The notes: generated by a model from the sequence alone, not told the origin. 64,000 nt of DNA from Rheinheimera riviphila (GCF_004005945.1 NZ_SACS01000005.1:145148-209147), one strand, 5' to 3'; numbered from the stretch's first letter, positions 10,376-20,291 are shown. Made by a program: numbers and translations.

Positions 10376-12226
10376 ATGTTACGAAATTTTTCCATCAAAC
10401 AGCGGCTGTTAATTAATGCCATTGCGGTTGGGGTGGCGATGTTGATCATGTTGTTGCTGCTGATTTACCAAAGCAGTCAACAAAGCAGTTTATCGGCGCT
10501 TCGCCTAGATATAGCAGCTCTGCAAACCGATGTCCTTACCCTGCGACGCCACGAAAAAGACTTTTTGATGCGCCGCGAATTGTCCTACCAGGAAAAGTAC
10601 CACCAGGTATTTAAAGAATTACAAAGCCATATCAGTCACTTAAAACAAGGTTTGCAAGACGCTGATATCGATACCACGCCGCTGGACGATTTCGCCCGGC
10701 AAACCGAAGTGTATCAGCAGCAGTTTGATCAGGCTGTCAGCCTGTGGCAACAAGTTGGGCTGGATCCGCAATCTGGCCTGTATGGTGGTTTACGCAAGGC
10801 TGCACACGAGCTGGAACAACAATTTAAGCAGGTGCAAAATGACGCCATGATGGTGAGTTTGCTGCAACTGCGCCGCGCCGAAAAAGATTTTATGTTGCGG
10901 CTCGACTTAAAATACCTTGATGCCTCTCAGGAAGAATTCTCCCGCTTTCATGGCATGCTAGAGCAAGGTGCGTTGCAGCAAGCCGCCACGTCCTATCAGC
11001 AGGCTTTTGTCGCATTGGTGCAAGGGCAGCAGGCGATAGGGCTGACACAGGAACAAGGCGTGATGAAGCAAATGCGCGCTGCCATTCATGAAACTGAGCA
11101 AAGTATGCAGCGGATGGCAAAAGACGCTGAACAAGCGGTTGATAGTGCGGCACAAATGACCCAAAACATCGCCTTTGCTTTATTTGTGCTGGTACTAGTG
11201 TCGGTCCTGATCCTGGTGATGCTAACCAGTCGCAGTATCGTGCAGCCCATTGCCAATGTTTGTCGGACCATTGGTTTGATCCGCGCCGACAACGATTTCC
11301 GGCAAAGAGTGGACGTGCAGGGCAATGATGAAATGACCGCCCTTGCCACCGATTTTAACTATATGCTCAGTGACTTTCAGGATTTAGTCAGAAGCGTCAA
11401 TCAGGCGCTGGAAATGCTGGATGTGGCTACGGCTGAACTTGCAAAATCGACAGCTGATACCAGCCGCGGCATGGGTCAACAACAAATGGAAAGTGATATG
11501 GTGGCGACGGCGGTGACCGAAATGGGTGCCACCATCGACGAAATTGCCAATAATACTGAAAACACCGCCAACAAAGCCGAAGCGACCAATCGCAATGCCA
11601 CTCATGGCATGAAAGAAGTTGAGCAAACGGTGGCCAGGATCAGTAGTTTATCCAATGACTTACAACAAGCCGCTTTGGTGATGGGAGAGCTGGAAAAAGA
11701 CAGCACCACCATCGGCTCGGTGCTGGATGTGATTCGCGGTATCGCCGAACAAACCAACTTACTGGCCCTGAATGCCGCAATCGAAGCAGCGCGGGCCGGT
11801 GAACAAGGCCGGGGTTTTGCGGTGGTGGCCGACGAAGTGCGGAGTCTGGCACAGCGCACCGCTGAATCAACGCGGCAGATTGAACAAATCATTACCGGCT
11901 TACAAAGTCGTACCAAAGCCATAGTGCAGTCGATGAATAGCTGCCGTGAACAAGGGACCAGCAGTGTCGAACAGGCCGGCATGGCCAGTAAATTGTTGTC
12001 AGCGATTACGCTCGATGTCAGCACTATTATGGATATGACCACGCAAATTGCGACGGCAATTGAAGAGCAAAGCCATGTTGCTTCTGAAGTAAATAAAAAC
12101 GTAGTGCGTATCCGCGATATTTCGCAGGAGTCGTTAGTGATTGCGCAGCACAATGCGCAAATCAGCGAAGAAGTGGCTGCGCAGGCAGCGCGGTTACATC
12201 ACACTGTGGATCGGTTTAAGGCTTAA
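10376..12226 (+). CDS. Methyl-accepting chemotaxis protein with HBM-type sensor domain
   Basis: Chemoreceptor of 616 residues starting at the ATG at 10376; an in-frame TTG at 10364 is less likely. The first transmembrane helix is at about residues 11-32 and the second at about 268-290. The periplasmic part contains two similar helical elements with RRHEKDFLMR and RRAEKDFMLR, characteristic of the helical bimodular (HBM) sensor. A HAMP domain follows, then a long cytoplasmic coiled coil with the invariant hairpin tip (EQTNLLALNAAIEAARAGE). No C-terminal CheR-binding pentapeptide is apparent. The ligand is unknown; characterised HBM receptors bind organic acids. A strong terminator follows. Confidence 0.92.
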   Translation: MLRNFSIKQRLLINAIAVGVAMLIMLLLLIYQSSQQSSLSALRLDIAALQTDVLTLRRHEKDFLMRRELSYQEKYHQVFKELQSHISHLKQGLQDADIDTTPLDDFARQTEVYQQQFDQAVSLWQQVGLDPQSGLYGGLRKAAHELEQQFKQVQNDAMMVSLLQLRRAEKDFMLRLDLKYLDASQEEFSRFHGMLEQGALQQAATSYQQAFVALVQGQQAIGLTQEQGVMKQMRAAIHETEQSMQRMAKDAEQAVDSAAQMTQNIAFALFVLVLVSVLILVMLTSRSIVQPIANVCRTIGLIRADNDFRQRVDVQGNDEMTALATDFNYMLSDFQDLVRSVNQALEMLDVATAELAKSTADTSRGMGQQQMESDMVATAVTEMGATIDEIANNTENTANKAEATNRNATHGMKEVEQTVARISSLSNDLQQAALVMGELEKDSTTIGSVLDVIRGIAEQTNLLALNAAIEAARAGEQGRGFAVVADEVRSLAQRTAESTRQIEQIITGLQSRTKAIVQSMNSCREQGTSSVEQAGMASKLLSAITLDVSTIMDMTTQIATAIEEQSHVASEVNKNVVRIRDISQESLVIAQHNAQISEEVAAQAARLHHTVDRFKA

Positions 12227-12260
12227 TCTAAAACCTTTATCCGGCTACGCATATGAAACA

Positions 12261-12288
12261 AAAAGCCCCGCTACGTTGCGGGGCTTTT
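12261..12288. terminator. Bidirectional intrinsic terminator
   Basis: An 11-bp perfect stem (AAAAGCCCCGC with its complement) around a TACGTT loop is flanked by A and T runs. It can stop both the rightward chemoreceptor message and the leftward hslVU-DUF971 message. Confidence 0.88.
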
Positions 12289-12294
12289 AGCTTT

Positions 12295-12663
12295 TTAAAG
12301 CTGCTTAAAACTCAAAGTCGCTTCGCGATTGCTGTTAGCCGCTTGCAGCCGCTCCAGATAATCCTGCCATAAGGTTTCCCGGTTTTCATGCAACTGGCGT
12401 AAATAGGGCCAACTGTAAATGCCGGTATTGTGGCCATCATCAAACACCAGTTTCACCGCATATAAACCCACCGGCAAAATCTGTTTGATGCCAACATCAC
12501 GTTTATGGCTGACCAGCACCGGTTTGCCATGGCCGCGCACTTCTGCTGATGGCGACAACACCCTGAGTATTTCGGCACTAAAACTGGCGCTGATGTCATC
12601 GTTAAACAGCACATCCAGCAGTTTGGATTTTTGGTGGTAATGCAGTTTGGTAACCTGATGCAT
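12295..12663 (-). CDS. DUF971 protein (gamma-butyrobetaine hydroxylase-like N-terminal domain)
   Basis: A 122-residue protein made of a single DUF971 domain, the small zinc-binding-type fold found at the N-terminus of gamma-butyrobetaine hydroxylases and as a stand-alone bacterial protein. Typical motifs are RVLSPSAEVRGHG near residue 35, KRDVGIKQILPVGLYAVKLVFDDGHNTGIYSW cited by its core VFDDGHNTGIYSW near residue 75, and a terminal YLRQL. It is the last gene of the ftsN-hslV-hslU leftward run, a neighbour arrangement common in gammaproteobacteria. The function is not established; some relatives are linked to iron-sulfur or Mrp/ApbC proteins. Confidence 0.85.
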   Translation of the reverse strand: MHQVTKLHYHQKSKLLDVLFNDDISASFSAEILRVLSPSAEVRGHGKPVLVSHKRDVGIKQILPVGLYAVKLVFDDGHNTGIYSWPYLRQLHENRETLWQDYLERLQAANSNREATLSFKQL

Positions 12664-12705
12664 CAGCTTAATCCTTGTAGTTGTACTTTTAAGCAGAATG
12701 CCGGA

Positions 12706-14037
12706 TCACAGAATAAACCGGCTTAGATCTTCATCCTGCACCAGTGCATCCAGATGACTGTCGACATAGTCAGCATCAACCACCACCTGTTGACCAGCGT
12801 GATCCGAAGCTTCAAACGACACTTGCTCCAGTAACCGTTCCATCACCGTATATAAACGCCGGGCGCCGATATTTTCAGTTTTTTCATTCACTTGCCAGGC
12901 GGCGCGGGCAATCCGCGAAATACCATCGGCGGTAAAAGACAACACCACGCCTTCGGTGGCCAGCAAGGCACGGGTTTGTTCAGTCAACGATGCTTTTGGC
13001 TCGGTTAAAATCCGTTCAAAATCAGCGGCGGTCAGCGCCTGCAGTTCGACGCGGATCGGCAAGCGGCCTTGCAGCTCCGGCACTAAATCTGATGGTTTTG
13101 ACATCTGAAAAGCACCGGATGCAATAAACAAAATATGGTCGGTTTTCACCATGCCGTGTTTGGTACTCACGGTACAACCTTCAATCAGCGGCAGTAAGTC
13201 ACGTTGTACGCCTTCGCGCGACACGTCCGGGCCTGAGGTTTCGCCACGTTTACAGATTTTGTCGATTTCATCGATAAACACGATGCCATTTTGCTCGACG
13301 GCTTCCAGCGCTTTGGCTTTCAGCTCTTCCGGATTGACCAGCTTACCGGCTTCTTCGTCCACCAATTGCTTCAGTGCATCTTTGATTTTCAGTTTGCGCT
13401 TTTTGGTCTTTTCCGAGCCCATGTTCTGAAACATGCTTTGCAGCTGCTGGGTCATTTCTTCCATGCCCGGCGGCGCCATAATTTCGACGCCCATCGCCTG
13501 CATGGCTAAATCGAGTTCGATTTCTTTGTCATCAAGCTGACCTTCGCGTAATTTTTTACGGAAAATCTGCCGGGTGTGGTTGTCGGTGTCGGAAGTCTCG
13601 CTTTCGCCCCAGCTGTTTTTAGCACGTGGCAACAGCACGTCTAAAATGCGTTCTTCAGCGGCTTCTTCCGCGCGAAAACGGTTTTTCGCCACTTCAGTTT
13701 CGCGCACCATTTTCACCGCGCTGTCGGTTAAGTCGCGGATAATACTTTCCACTTCCTTGCCGACATAACCCACTTCTGTGAACTTGGTGGCTTCCACTTT
13801 AATAAAAGGTGCATGGGCCAGTTTTGCTAAACGGCGGGCAATTTCAGTTTTGCCAACACCGGTCGGGCCAATCATCAGAATATTTTTTGGGGTGACTTCC
13901 TGGCGTAAGGCCGGATCGAGCTGCATCCGGCGCCAGCGGTTACGCAGCGCAATGGCCACCGCACGTTTGGCATCTTGCTGCCCGATAATATGGCGGTCCA
14001 GTTCGTGGACGATTTCTCTTGGCGTCATTTCAGACAT
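12706..14037 (-). CDS. hslU: HslU, ATPase and unfoldase subunit of the HslUV protease
   Basis: AAA+ unfoldase that feeds substrates to the HslV peptidase as a hexameric cap. The 443 residues match E. coli HslU. Walker A is [11 protein letters not shown] near residues 57-67, Walker B is IVFIDEIDK near 250, and the GYVGKEVES pore loop lies near 90. The C-terminal tail EDLSRFIL, which inserts into HslV, is intact. It starts 11 nt after the hslV stop, so the two are cotranscribed. Confidence 0.98.
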   Translation of the reverse strand: MSEMTPREIVHELDRHIIGQQDAKRAVAIALRNRWRRMQLDPALRQEVTPKNILMIGPTGVGKTEIARRLAKLAHAPFIKVEATKFTEVGYVGKEVESIIRDLTDSAVKMVRETEVAKNRFRAEEAAEERILDVLLPRAKNSWGESETSDTDNHTRQIFRKKLREGQLDDKEIELDLAMQAMGVEIMAPPGMEEMTQQLQSMFQNMGSEKTKKRKLKIKDALKQLVDEEAGKLVNPEELKAKALEAVEQNGIVFIDEIDKICKRGETSGPDVSREGVQRDLLPLIEGCTVSTKHGMVKTDHILFIASGAFQMSKPSDLVPELQGRLPIRVELQALTAADFERILTEPKASLTEQTRALLATEGVVLSFTADGISRIARAAWQVNEKTENIGARRLYTVMERLLEQVSFEASDHAGQQVVVDADYVDSHLDALVQDEDLSRFIL

Positions 14038-14048
14038 AACGGACCTTC

Positions 14049-14567
14049 TTATAAATCTTCAATAGTGTGCTGTTGATTGGTGTAAATGCAGATATCACCA
14101 GCAATGGTTAAGCTTTTTTCGACAATGTCGCGCGCACTGAGTTCGGAGTTTTGCAACAGCGCCGTTGCTGCCGCCTGGGCAAAAGGGCCACCAGAGCCAA
14201 TCGCGATTAAATCCTGCTCCGGCTGGATCACGTCGCCATTACCGGTAATGATCAGCGAACAATTGGCATCGGCGACAGCCAGCAAAGCTTCCAGTTTTCG
14301 AAGCATGCGGTCAGTGCGCCAGTCTTTGGCCAGTTCCACCGCGGCGCGCATCAAATGCCCCTGGTGTAATTCCAGCTTGGCTTCAAATCGTTCAAATAAG
14401 GTAAAAGCATCAGCGGTACCGCCGGCAAACCCGGCCAGTACTTTGCCGTGATACAAACGACGCACTTTGCGGGCATTGCCTTTCATCACGGTATTGCCAA
14501 GGGTGACCTGACCATCACCGCCTAAAGCGACATGGCCATTGCGGCGGACAGATACGATTGTAGTCAT
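14049..14567 (-). CDS. hslV: HslV, peptidase subunit of the HslUV protease
   Basis: Threonine peptidase forming a double hexamer with proteasome beta-subunit fold. The protein is 172 residues; Thr2 becomes the N-terminal nucleophile after Met removal, as seen in [11 protein letters not shown]. The conserved glycine-rich stretch [13 protein letters not shown] lies near residues 46-58. It lies upstream of hslU and downstream of ftsN, the usual order. Heat-shock regulation is expected from the family, but I did not identify a sigma-32 promoter with confidence in the 139-nt gap to ftsN. Confidence 0.98.
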   Translation of the reverse strand: MTTIVSVRRNGHVALGGDGQVTLGNTVMKGNARKVRRLYHGKVLAGFAGGTADAFTLFERFEAKLELHQGHLMRAAVELAKDWRTDRMLRKLEALLAVADANCSLIITGNGDVIQPEQDLIAIGSGGPFAQAAATALLQNSELSARDIVEKSLTIAGDICIYTNQQHTIEDL

Positions 14568-14706
14568 GACATCTCTTTATCAGAAAGCTTTATCAAAAAG
14601 CTCTATCAGAAAACGCCAGGCTGGCAATCCAGTTGGCGTATGCGGAACACTGCTATCTGAAATAAGGGTGCCGGGGAGGATTTTCAAGTTTGCGCGAGCG
14701 AATGAC

Positions 14707-15237
14707 TTACAAAGGCATCCAACAATCAGCCACTTTGCTGCGTTTGAGCTTATTCCGATCATTCTGCGCCTGGCGTCGACTGGTGTAAGGCCCAACGACA
14801 ACCCGGTGTTTGCCGGAAGACTCTTTGATGGTTGAGGTGATCCCGACAAAAGCAATTTTCGCTTTTAGCTGCTGGGCGCTGCTCAGATCTTTAAAAGCAC
14901 CGCAGTACAAAGTTGCTGGCTTTTTCGCATCTAATTCGTCAGCGGTCACCTGAATTTCTTTGGTTTCCAGCTCTTTGATGTAGGTATAGGGCTCTTTTGA
15001 AGGTTTGTCTGGCAATGCATCTTGCACTGCTGCCGGCGCTGGTTGTGCCGCTTTGGCTTGTGCTGCTAAAGCTTCAGCACCTGGCTGATGGGAGATATGC
15101 CACAAGAAATAACCAAAAATGATCAGTAACACCGACACTGCAGCAATCAATAATTTCGGGATTGGCGCTGGTGCCTTGGCTTTGGTGCGGGAGCGGGGCG
15201 CCGGGCGGGCGGCTTTGACATAATCTTGCTGCGGCAT
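14707..15237 (-). CDS. ftsN: FtsN-like cell division protein (SPOR domain)
   Basis: Bitopic inner-membrane protein of 176 residues. A basic cytoplasmic tail (residues 1-28) precedes one transmembrane helix (about 29-47), an Ala/Pro/Gln linker, and a C-terminal SPOR domain (about 100-176), which binds denuded septal peptidoglycan. FtsN activates septal peptidoglycan synthesis. It is shorter than E. coli FtsN (319 residues), but gene order (priA, ftsN, hslV, hslU) supports the assignment. A generic SPOR protein remains possible because the essential periplasmic FtsN helix cannot be recognised by eye. Confidence 0.82.
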   Translation of the reverse strand: MPQQDYVKAARPAPRSRTKAKAPAPIPKLLIAAVSVLLIIFGYFLWHISHQPGAEALAAQAKAAQPAPAAVQDALPDKPSKEPYTYIKELETKEIQVTADELDAKKPATLYCGAFKDLSSAQQLKAKIAFVGITSTIKESSGKHRVVVGPYTSRRQAQNDRNKLKRSKVADCWMPL

Positions 15238-15357
15238 AACGGAGTTTTAAATCACACTTTTTAACAGGTCATACCGCATTCTACTGAAAACTTCCCGAAA
15301 TGACACCCTTAACCTTGGGCTAATTGCAGCGAAGGTGCGACCGAATTTGTAATTCAA

Positions 15358-17547
15358 TCAGCTTAAATCAAGCGGATCCACATCCAGCTGCCATTTCACT
15401 TTACGGCTGAGCGCAGAACTCTGAATGAGCTGCATCAGCGCTGCTAATAACTGATGCAAGGCTTTGCGATCCGGACTAAATAGCTGTAGTTGCCAGCGAA
15501 ACTTGCCAGCTTTTTTCTCCAGTGGCGCTTTGACTGGCCCCAGCCATTGCAGCGGTGCTTGTTGCGCCAGCAGCGCTGTGTGCTGTTGCAGTAACGCCAG
15601 CCACTGCTCACAGACGGCAGAATCCAGCGCTTCGGCGCGGAACATCGCCATATACTGATAAGGCGGCAAGCGGGTTTGCTGGCGCTCGAGTAAGGCACTT
15701 CTGGCAAAAGAGTGGTAACCGTTTTGGATCACGTCCTGCAGGAGCGGGTGACCCGGATAATGCGTTTGCAGCAACACTTTACCAGCGACATCGCCGCGGC
15801 CAGCTCTGCCCGAGACTTGAGTCAACAACTGCGCCAGTTGTTCCGATGCGCGAAAATCGCTGCTATATAAAGCGCCGTCGACATCGACCACCACCACTAA
15901 GCTCACCGCCGGAAAATGGTGCCCTTTGGCCAGCATTTGGGTGCCGATAATCAGTTGTGGCGTGCCACTGTGAATAGTTTCCAGATGCGCTTCCAGACTG
16001 CCTTTGCGCCTTGTGCTATCGCGGTCCAGGCGGGTAATTGGAAACTCTGGGATCAGTCGGCCCAGCTGTTCTTCTAACTGCTCGGTGCCCTGGCCAACCG
16101 GCGCCAGTTGGGTGCTGCCACAGTTGCCACATTGGTGTGGTACTGGTCTGGTGGCGGCGCAGTGGTGACAAATCAGCTGGCGGCTTTGTTTGTGGTAGGT
16201 GGTAAAAGCGCTGCAGTGCAGGCATTCGGTTAGCCAGCCGCATTCATGGCAAATCAGCGCCGGGGCAAAACCACGACGGTTGAGAAACAACATCACCTGC
16301 TGGCCGCGTTTTAAGGTCTGCCGAATTTGCGCCAAGGTACCGTCAGCCAGGCCGTTTTTCAGCACTTGCTGTTTCAAATCAAGCAGTTCAATTTTGGGTA
16401 CTTGCTGACTGGTAGCGCGTTCCGGCAGCTGCAGATGGATAAATTTCTGTTGCTGTACGTTGTACAAAGACTCGAGACTGGGTGTGGCTGAGCCGAGCAA
16501 AATCGGGCACTGCTCTAAACTGGCGCGTTTTACTGCAAGGTCGCGCGCATGGTAACGAAAACCATCTTGTTGTTTCAGCGACTGATCATGCTCTTCATCA
16601 ATAATCAGCAAGCCTAAATTGCGAAACGGCAAAAACAGTGCCGAGCGGGTGCCGATCACAATAGCCGCATCGCCGCTTTGGCTGCGTTGCCAGCAGCGTA
16701 ACCGTTCATGGTCAGTCATATTGGAATGCCAGGTCAGCATTGGCACGGCAAAACGTTTTTCAAAACGGGCCAAGGTTTGTGGCGTCAGGCCGATTTCCGG
16801 CACCAGTACCAACACTTGTTGGCCTTTGGCCAGCACTGGCTGAATAGCCTGCAAATACACTTCAGTTTTGCCAGAGCCGGTCACACCTTCGAGTAAAAAC
16901 CGTTCAAAACGCCCAAGCGCCTGCACCACAGCGGTCACCGACAGTGCTTGTGCCGGGTTTAATGGCAAAGGTTTTTGTTTTTCCGGCAGATATTCAAAAG
17001 GCGTAAAAGGTTGGCTGATGAGTTCGGCGATGCCTTTGTCGATCAGTTGTTGCATGGTCGCGCGACTAAATTCGCTGACAGCAACTGTTTCTGTGAATGC
17101 CGTTTGCTTTAGTTGTAGCCAGAGCGCGAGTTGTTTGGCTGAGCGTTTAAACAATATATCGCTACAAGATTGACCTTCAGCAGTTAATTGCAGCAGTTTT
17201 TGCTTCTCGTTATTGAGTAACCGGCCTTCCCGCAACAAGGCGGGCAGGGCGCTGGTTAGCACATCCCCGAGCGGATGATGGTAATAATCGGCGGCGAAGC
17301 TGAGTAAATCACGTAGCATCGGGCCTAATACCGGCACCGGGTCCAGCAATTGGGTGATGGGTTTCAGCACTGCATCGGTAAAACTGTCCGACGGGTCAAT
17401 CTGCCAGACCACACCGACCAACTGTCGTTTACCAAAGGGCACTAGTACCCGCGAACCTATGCTGACGCTGATATTTTCATCAGTTTCCATTTGATAATCA
17501 AAATGTTGGCGCAAAGGCACTGGTAAGGCGACACGAAGAATTGGCAC
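15358..17547 (-). CDS. priA: Primosomal protein N', replication restart helicase
   Basis: 3'-5' DNA helicase that recognises stalled forks and reloads the replisome. I place the start at a GTG (17547), giving 729 residues, close to E. coli (732). The family N-terminus ILRVALPVPLRQHFDY then begins directly after it, and GGAAT-like bases lie upstream; the frame extends to 17598 without homology-like sequence. Walker A is GVTGSGKTEVYL, the DEAH-type box is DEEHDQS, and four paired cysteines in CHECGW, CLHC, CHHC and CGNC form the zinc-binding insert. It is divergent from rpmE. Confidence 0.95.
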   Translation of the reverse strand: MPILRVALPVPLRQHFDYQMETDENISVSIGSRVLVPFGKRQLVGVVWQIDPSDSFTDAVLKPITQLLDPVPVLGPMLRDLLSFAADYYHHPLGDVLTSALPALLREGRLLNNEKQKLLQLTAEGQSCSDILFKRSAKQLALWLQLKQTAFTETVAVSEFSRATMQQLIDKGIAELISQPFTPFEYLPEKQKPLPLNPAQALSVTAVVQALGRFERFLLEGVTGSGKTEVYLQAIQPVLAKGQQVLVLVPEIGLTPQTLARFEKRFAVPMLTWHSNMTDHERLRCWQRSQSGDAAIVIGTRSALFLPFRNLGLLIIDEEHDQSLKQQDGFRYHARDLAVKRASLEQCPILLGSATPSLESLYNVQQQKFIHLQLPERATSQQVPKIELLDLKQQVLKNGLADGTLAQIRQTLKRGQQVMLFLNRRGFAPALICHECGWLTECLHCSAFTTYHKQSRQLICHHCAATRPVPHQCGNCGSTQLAPVGQGTEQLEEQLGRLIPEFPITRLDRDSTRRKGSLEAHLETIHSGTPQLIIGTQMLAKGHHFPAVSLVVVVDVDGALYSSDFRASEQLAQLLTQVSGRAGRGDVAGKVLLQTHYPGHPLLQDVIQNGYHSFARSALLERQQTRLPPYQYMAMFRAEALDSAVCEQWLALLQQHTALLAQQAPLQWLGPVKAPLEKKAGKFRWQLQLFSPDRKALHQLLAALMQLIQSSALSRKVKWQLDVDPLDLS

Positions 17548-17774
17548 TGGTATATTCCGGCAGTAAACTGGCTTCAGTGTACAAATTCGATCCTGCAAAG
17601 AACAGGAGTATTTCCATCAAGGCTCAGGCGTTGCAGCGCTTTACTGGCTTGGCGATCTTTTTGTTGAATAAGCCAAACTTATCTATTAAACTTCGCGCCC
17701 TAAATTAACTGAAATACGTATGGTGTTTGACAGCAGGACTGATCAGATTGCGATACGGCCCAACGAGGTAAGCC

Positions 17775-17987
17775 ATGAAACCAGGTATCCACCCGGAATA
17801 CAAAGAAATCACTGCAACCTGTACTTGCGGTAATGCTTTCAAAACTAGTTCAGCACTGTGCAAAGACATCCACTTGGACGTATGCTCAGCTTGCCACCCG
17901 TTCTACACTGGTAAGCAAAAAGTTCTGGACGTAGGTGGTCGTGTTGACCGCTTCAAAAAACGTTTTGCAGTACTGGGCGCCAAATAA
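17775..17987 (+). CDS. rpmE: 50S ribosomal protein L31
   Basis: A 70-residue L31 of the zinc-binding type: CTC near residues 16-18 and CSAC near 37-40 supply the cysteine ligands. It begins [12 protein letters not shown], as in other gammaproteobacteria. The usual context is kept (divergent from priA). A TTGACA hexamer at 17727-17732 is a candidate -35 element. The gene is closed by a strong terminator 25 nt downstream. Confidence 0.97.
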   Translation: MKPGIHPEYKEITATCTCGNAFKTSSALCKDIHLDVCSACHPFYTGKQKVLDVGGRVDRFKKRFAVLGAK

Positions 17988-18011
17988 TCCGGCTTCCGTC
18001 GTAAGACAGTT

Positions 18012-18037
18012 AAAAAGGCACCTTGGGTGCCTTTTTT
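18012..18037 (+). terminator. Intrinsic terminator of rpmE
   Basis: The stem AAAAAGGCACC pairs with GGTGCCTTTTT across a three-base loop and ends in a run of six T. It lies 25 nt after the rpmE stop codon. Confidence 0.88.
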
Positions 18038-18040
18038 GCA

Positions 18041-18565
18041 TTCTGGCTTTACAAAATCTGCCGCTCGTCATGGTTCAAAATTGAAACTTATCGCTATCTG
18101 CTAAAATTATTTTCATTGCATAATCGCTTTTGTAGATATGCATTATTTTTACTGCCGTGTTGGGTCGATAACCACTTCATTCATATCACTTTTACCAAAA
18201 CAACCTGCAATGCCCTGCTGCATAATTTCTTGTTTGAGCTGGCTGGATATCTAACCGGCTATTCAGTTTTATTGCATCATTATCAGCTAGCGGACTATCT
18301 GGTCTGATGAGTGGCGTGTTAGGGGATTGGCGCGCTGCAGAAAACTTGTTATAACAGGACTGCGCAAACTTCCACCAGCCGCTGCGGTGATGCCGCTTCG
18401 ACACAGTGGTACGATCAGCAAGTTATTGATTTGCATAGCGCGCTCTGCTCTTTAGAATGAGCGGCTTTTCGCCCTACAGCGCAAAGATTGGCAAATACAC
18501 CCCGAATCTTCAAGGATGAAGGGTACAACAAAAGCCCACAGGGCTCAGCGTCAGGACCTCTTACC
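18041..18565. other. Gene-poor region upstream of malic enzyme
   Basis: About 525 nt between the rpmE terminator and the maeB start. The first part (18060-18300) is AT-rich and holds no convincing gene; a 94-codon frame at 18023-18307 begins inside the terminator and lacks a ribosome site. The only structure seen is one copy of a palindromic repeat (18501-18524) that recurs after maeB. Promoter elements for maeB probably lie here but I cannot place them. Confidence 0.5.
18501..18524. repeat. Short interrupted-palindrome repeat, copy A
   Basis: CCCG-ATCTTCAA-GATGAAGGG with CTTCA/TGAAG arms. A near-identical copy lies at 19822-19846 on the other side of maeB. The two differ at about two internal positions, plus one inserted base near the end. 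Confidence 0.6.
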
Positions 18566-19807
18566 ATGTCAGATTTCAGAGAACAAGCACTGCGGTATCA
18601 TGCCGAACCTAAGCCAGGCAAAATCAGTATTGAGATCAGTAAGCCCGCCGAAACCGTCAAAGACTTAGCGCTGGCGTACAGCCCTGGCGTGGCCGAGCCG
18701 GTGCGCGAAATTGCTGCCAATCCGGACGATGTTTACAAATACACCGCCAAAGGCAATTTGGTGGCGGTCATTACCAACGGTACCGCGATTTTAGGTTTGG
18801 GCAATTTAGGCCCTATGGCTTCTAAGCCGGTGATGGAAGGTAAGGCTTTGTTATTTAAACGCTTTGCCAATCTGGACTCGATTGATATTGAAGTCACCCA
18901 TCGCACCACCGAAGATTTTATTAATACCGTCGCCAATATTGCAGACACTTTTGGCGGCATTAACCTCGAAGATATTAAATCGCCAGAATGTTTTGAAATT
19001 GAAAAAGAGCTGATTAAACGCTGCAATATTCCGGTATTTCACGACGACCAGCACGGTACAGCAATTGTCACTGCCGCGGGTCTTCTGAATGCTCTGGAAA
19101 TTCAGGGCAAAGACATTGGTAAAGTCACCATCGTTTGTATGGGGGCGGGTGCTGCCGCTATTGCCTGTATGGAGCTGCTGATTAAATGTGGCGCCAAACG
19201 TGAATACATTTATATGCTTGATACCAAAGGCGTTATTCACACCCGTCGTGACGATTTAAACAAATACAAAACCTTATTCGCCAATAATACCGATAAACGC
19301 ACCTTAGAAGATGCGCTGGATGGTGCCGATGTGTTTGTGGGGGTGTCCGGGCCTGATGTATTACCGCCGGAAGCTTTAAAGTTAATGGCTGATAAACCAG
19401 TGATTTTTGCCTGTTCTAACCCGGATCCGGAAATCAAACCTGCATTAGCGCATGCGGTACGTTCGGATTTAATCATGGCAACCGGCCGTTCGGATTATCC
19501 GAATCAGGTGAATAACGTGTTGTGTTTCCCGTTTATTTTCCGTGGTGCTTTAGATGTACGCGCCAGCGTGATCAACGACGAAATGAAAGTGGCTGCGGTA
19601 CACGCCATTCGTAGCATCGCCAAAGAGCCAGTGCCGGAGTCAGTGCTTATTGCCTCTCAGGTTGCCAGTCTGGAATTTGGCAAAGAATACATTATTCCAA
19701 AACCTATGGATCCACGCTTGTTACCACGGGTCGCCAAAGCAGTGGCCGATGCGGCAGTAGCTTCGGGTGTAGCACGGATTGAAATGCCTGCGAATTACAT
19801 GCAGTAG
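18566..19807 (+). CDS. maeB: NAD(P)-dependent malic enzyme, short form
   Basis: Oxidative decarboxylation of malate to pyruvate, an anaplerotic/gluconeogenic step. I use the ATG at 18566 (413 residues), preceded by AGGA at 18553-18556. An upstream extension to 18488 would translate the repeat at 18501-18524 and is not family-like. Motifs are SPGVAEPV near residue 40, the catalytic metal site HDDQHGTA near 155, and a Rossmann glycine motif GAGAAAIACMELL near 190. Unlike E. coli MaeB (759 residues), it lacks the C-terminal phosphotransacetylase-like domain. NAD versus NADP preference cannot be read from the sequence. It is monocistronic and convergent with metJ. Confidence 0.9.
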   Translation: MSDFREQALRYHAEPKPGKISIEISKPAETVKDLALAYSPGVAEPVREIAANPDDVYKYTAKGNLVAVITNGTAILGLGNLGPMASKPVMEGKALLFKRFANLDSIDIEVTHRTTEDFINTVANIADTFGGINLEDIKSPECFEIEKELIKRCNIPVFHDDQHGTAIVTAAGLLNALEIQGKDIGKVTIVCMGAGAAAIACMELLIKCGAKREYIYMLDTKGVIHTRRDDLNKYKTLFANNTDKRTLEDALDGADVFVGVSGPDVLPPEALKLMADKPVIFACSNPDPEIKPALAHAVRSDLIMATGRSDYPNQVNNVLCFPFIFRGALDVRASVINDEMKVAAVHAIRSIAKEPVPESVLIASQVASLEFGKEYIIPKPMDPRLLPRVAKAVADAAVASGVARIEMPANYMQ

Positions 19808-19821
19808 TTTTTATAGTTATA

Positions 19822-19846
19822 CCCGCATCTTCAACGATGAAGGGAT
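19822..19846. repeat. Short interrupted-palindrome repeat, copy B
   Basis: The second copy of the repeat seen at 18501-18524, located 14 nt after the maeB stop. Arms CTTCA and TGAAG enclose a four-base loop, so the RNA could form a small hairpin. Confidence 0.6.
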
Positions 19847-19848
19847 AA

Positions 19849-19873
19849 TAAAAAAACCCGCCAATTGGCGGGT
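19849..19873 (-). terminator. Intrinsic terminator of metJ
   Basis: ACCCGCCAATTGGCGGGT (19856-19873) is a perfect palindrome. On the minus strand it is followed by a run of seven T (complement of 19850-19856). It lies about 80 nt beyond the metJ stop. Confidence 0.8.
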
Positions 19874-19955
19874 ATTGCGTACTGTTGATTTGTCATTATT
19901 TTTTTAATAGAACTGACGCTTTAAATACAACATCTACTACTTTAAGTGCGACAGT

Positions 19956-20291
19956 TTACTCCTCGTCGGAGTCGGCTTCCTGGATCACTGGAATAGGTTT
20001 GCCCATGCTGGTCAGAATGTTACGTACTTCGACCGGGATTTGATGCGGGTTATCTTTACGCAAATCTTCATCGGCTGGCAGTGGCTGACCGGTAAATGCA
20101 TGCAGGAAAGCTTCACATAATAATTCGCTGTTGGTGGCATGACGTAAGTTATTGACTTGACGACGAGTTCTTTCATCGGTCAGCACTTTTAATACATTCA
20201 GCGGGATAGAAACGGTGATTTTTTTCACCTGTTCTGATTTTTTGCCATGTTCTGCATACGGATGAACGTATTCACCATTCCACTTAGCCAT
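19956..20291 (-). CDS. metJ: Methionine repressor MetJ
   Basis: Ribbon-helix-helix repressor that binds tandem 8-bp met boxes with S-adenosylmethionine as corepressor. The 111 residues match the family (105 in E. coli). Recognisable stretches are [20 protein letters not shown], the DNA-contacting beta strand KKITVSIPL near residue 24, and [26 protein letters not shown] cited by its core [15 protein letters not shown]. It is divergent from metB, with MetJ boxes between the two, so it probably represses both itself and metBL. Confidence 0.97.
   Translation of the reverse strand: MAKWNGEYVHPYAEHGKKSEQVKKITVSIPLNVLKVLTDERTRRQVNNLRHATNSELLCEAFLHAFTGQPLPADEDLRKDNPHQIPVEVRNILTSMGKPIPVIQEADSDEE

Noticed and set aside
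18023..18307. 94-codon frame after rpmE
   Set aside because: It begins inside the rpmE terminator, lacks a ribosome-binding sequence and has an AT-rich, hydrophobic-random composition.
18488..18565. Longer malic enzyme start
   Set aside because: The extra residues translate a palindromic repeat also found outside coding sequence, and ATG 18566 has AGGA at the right distance.
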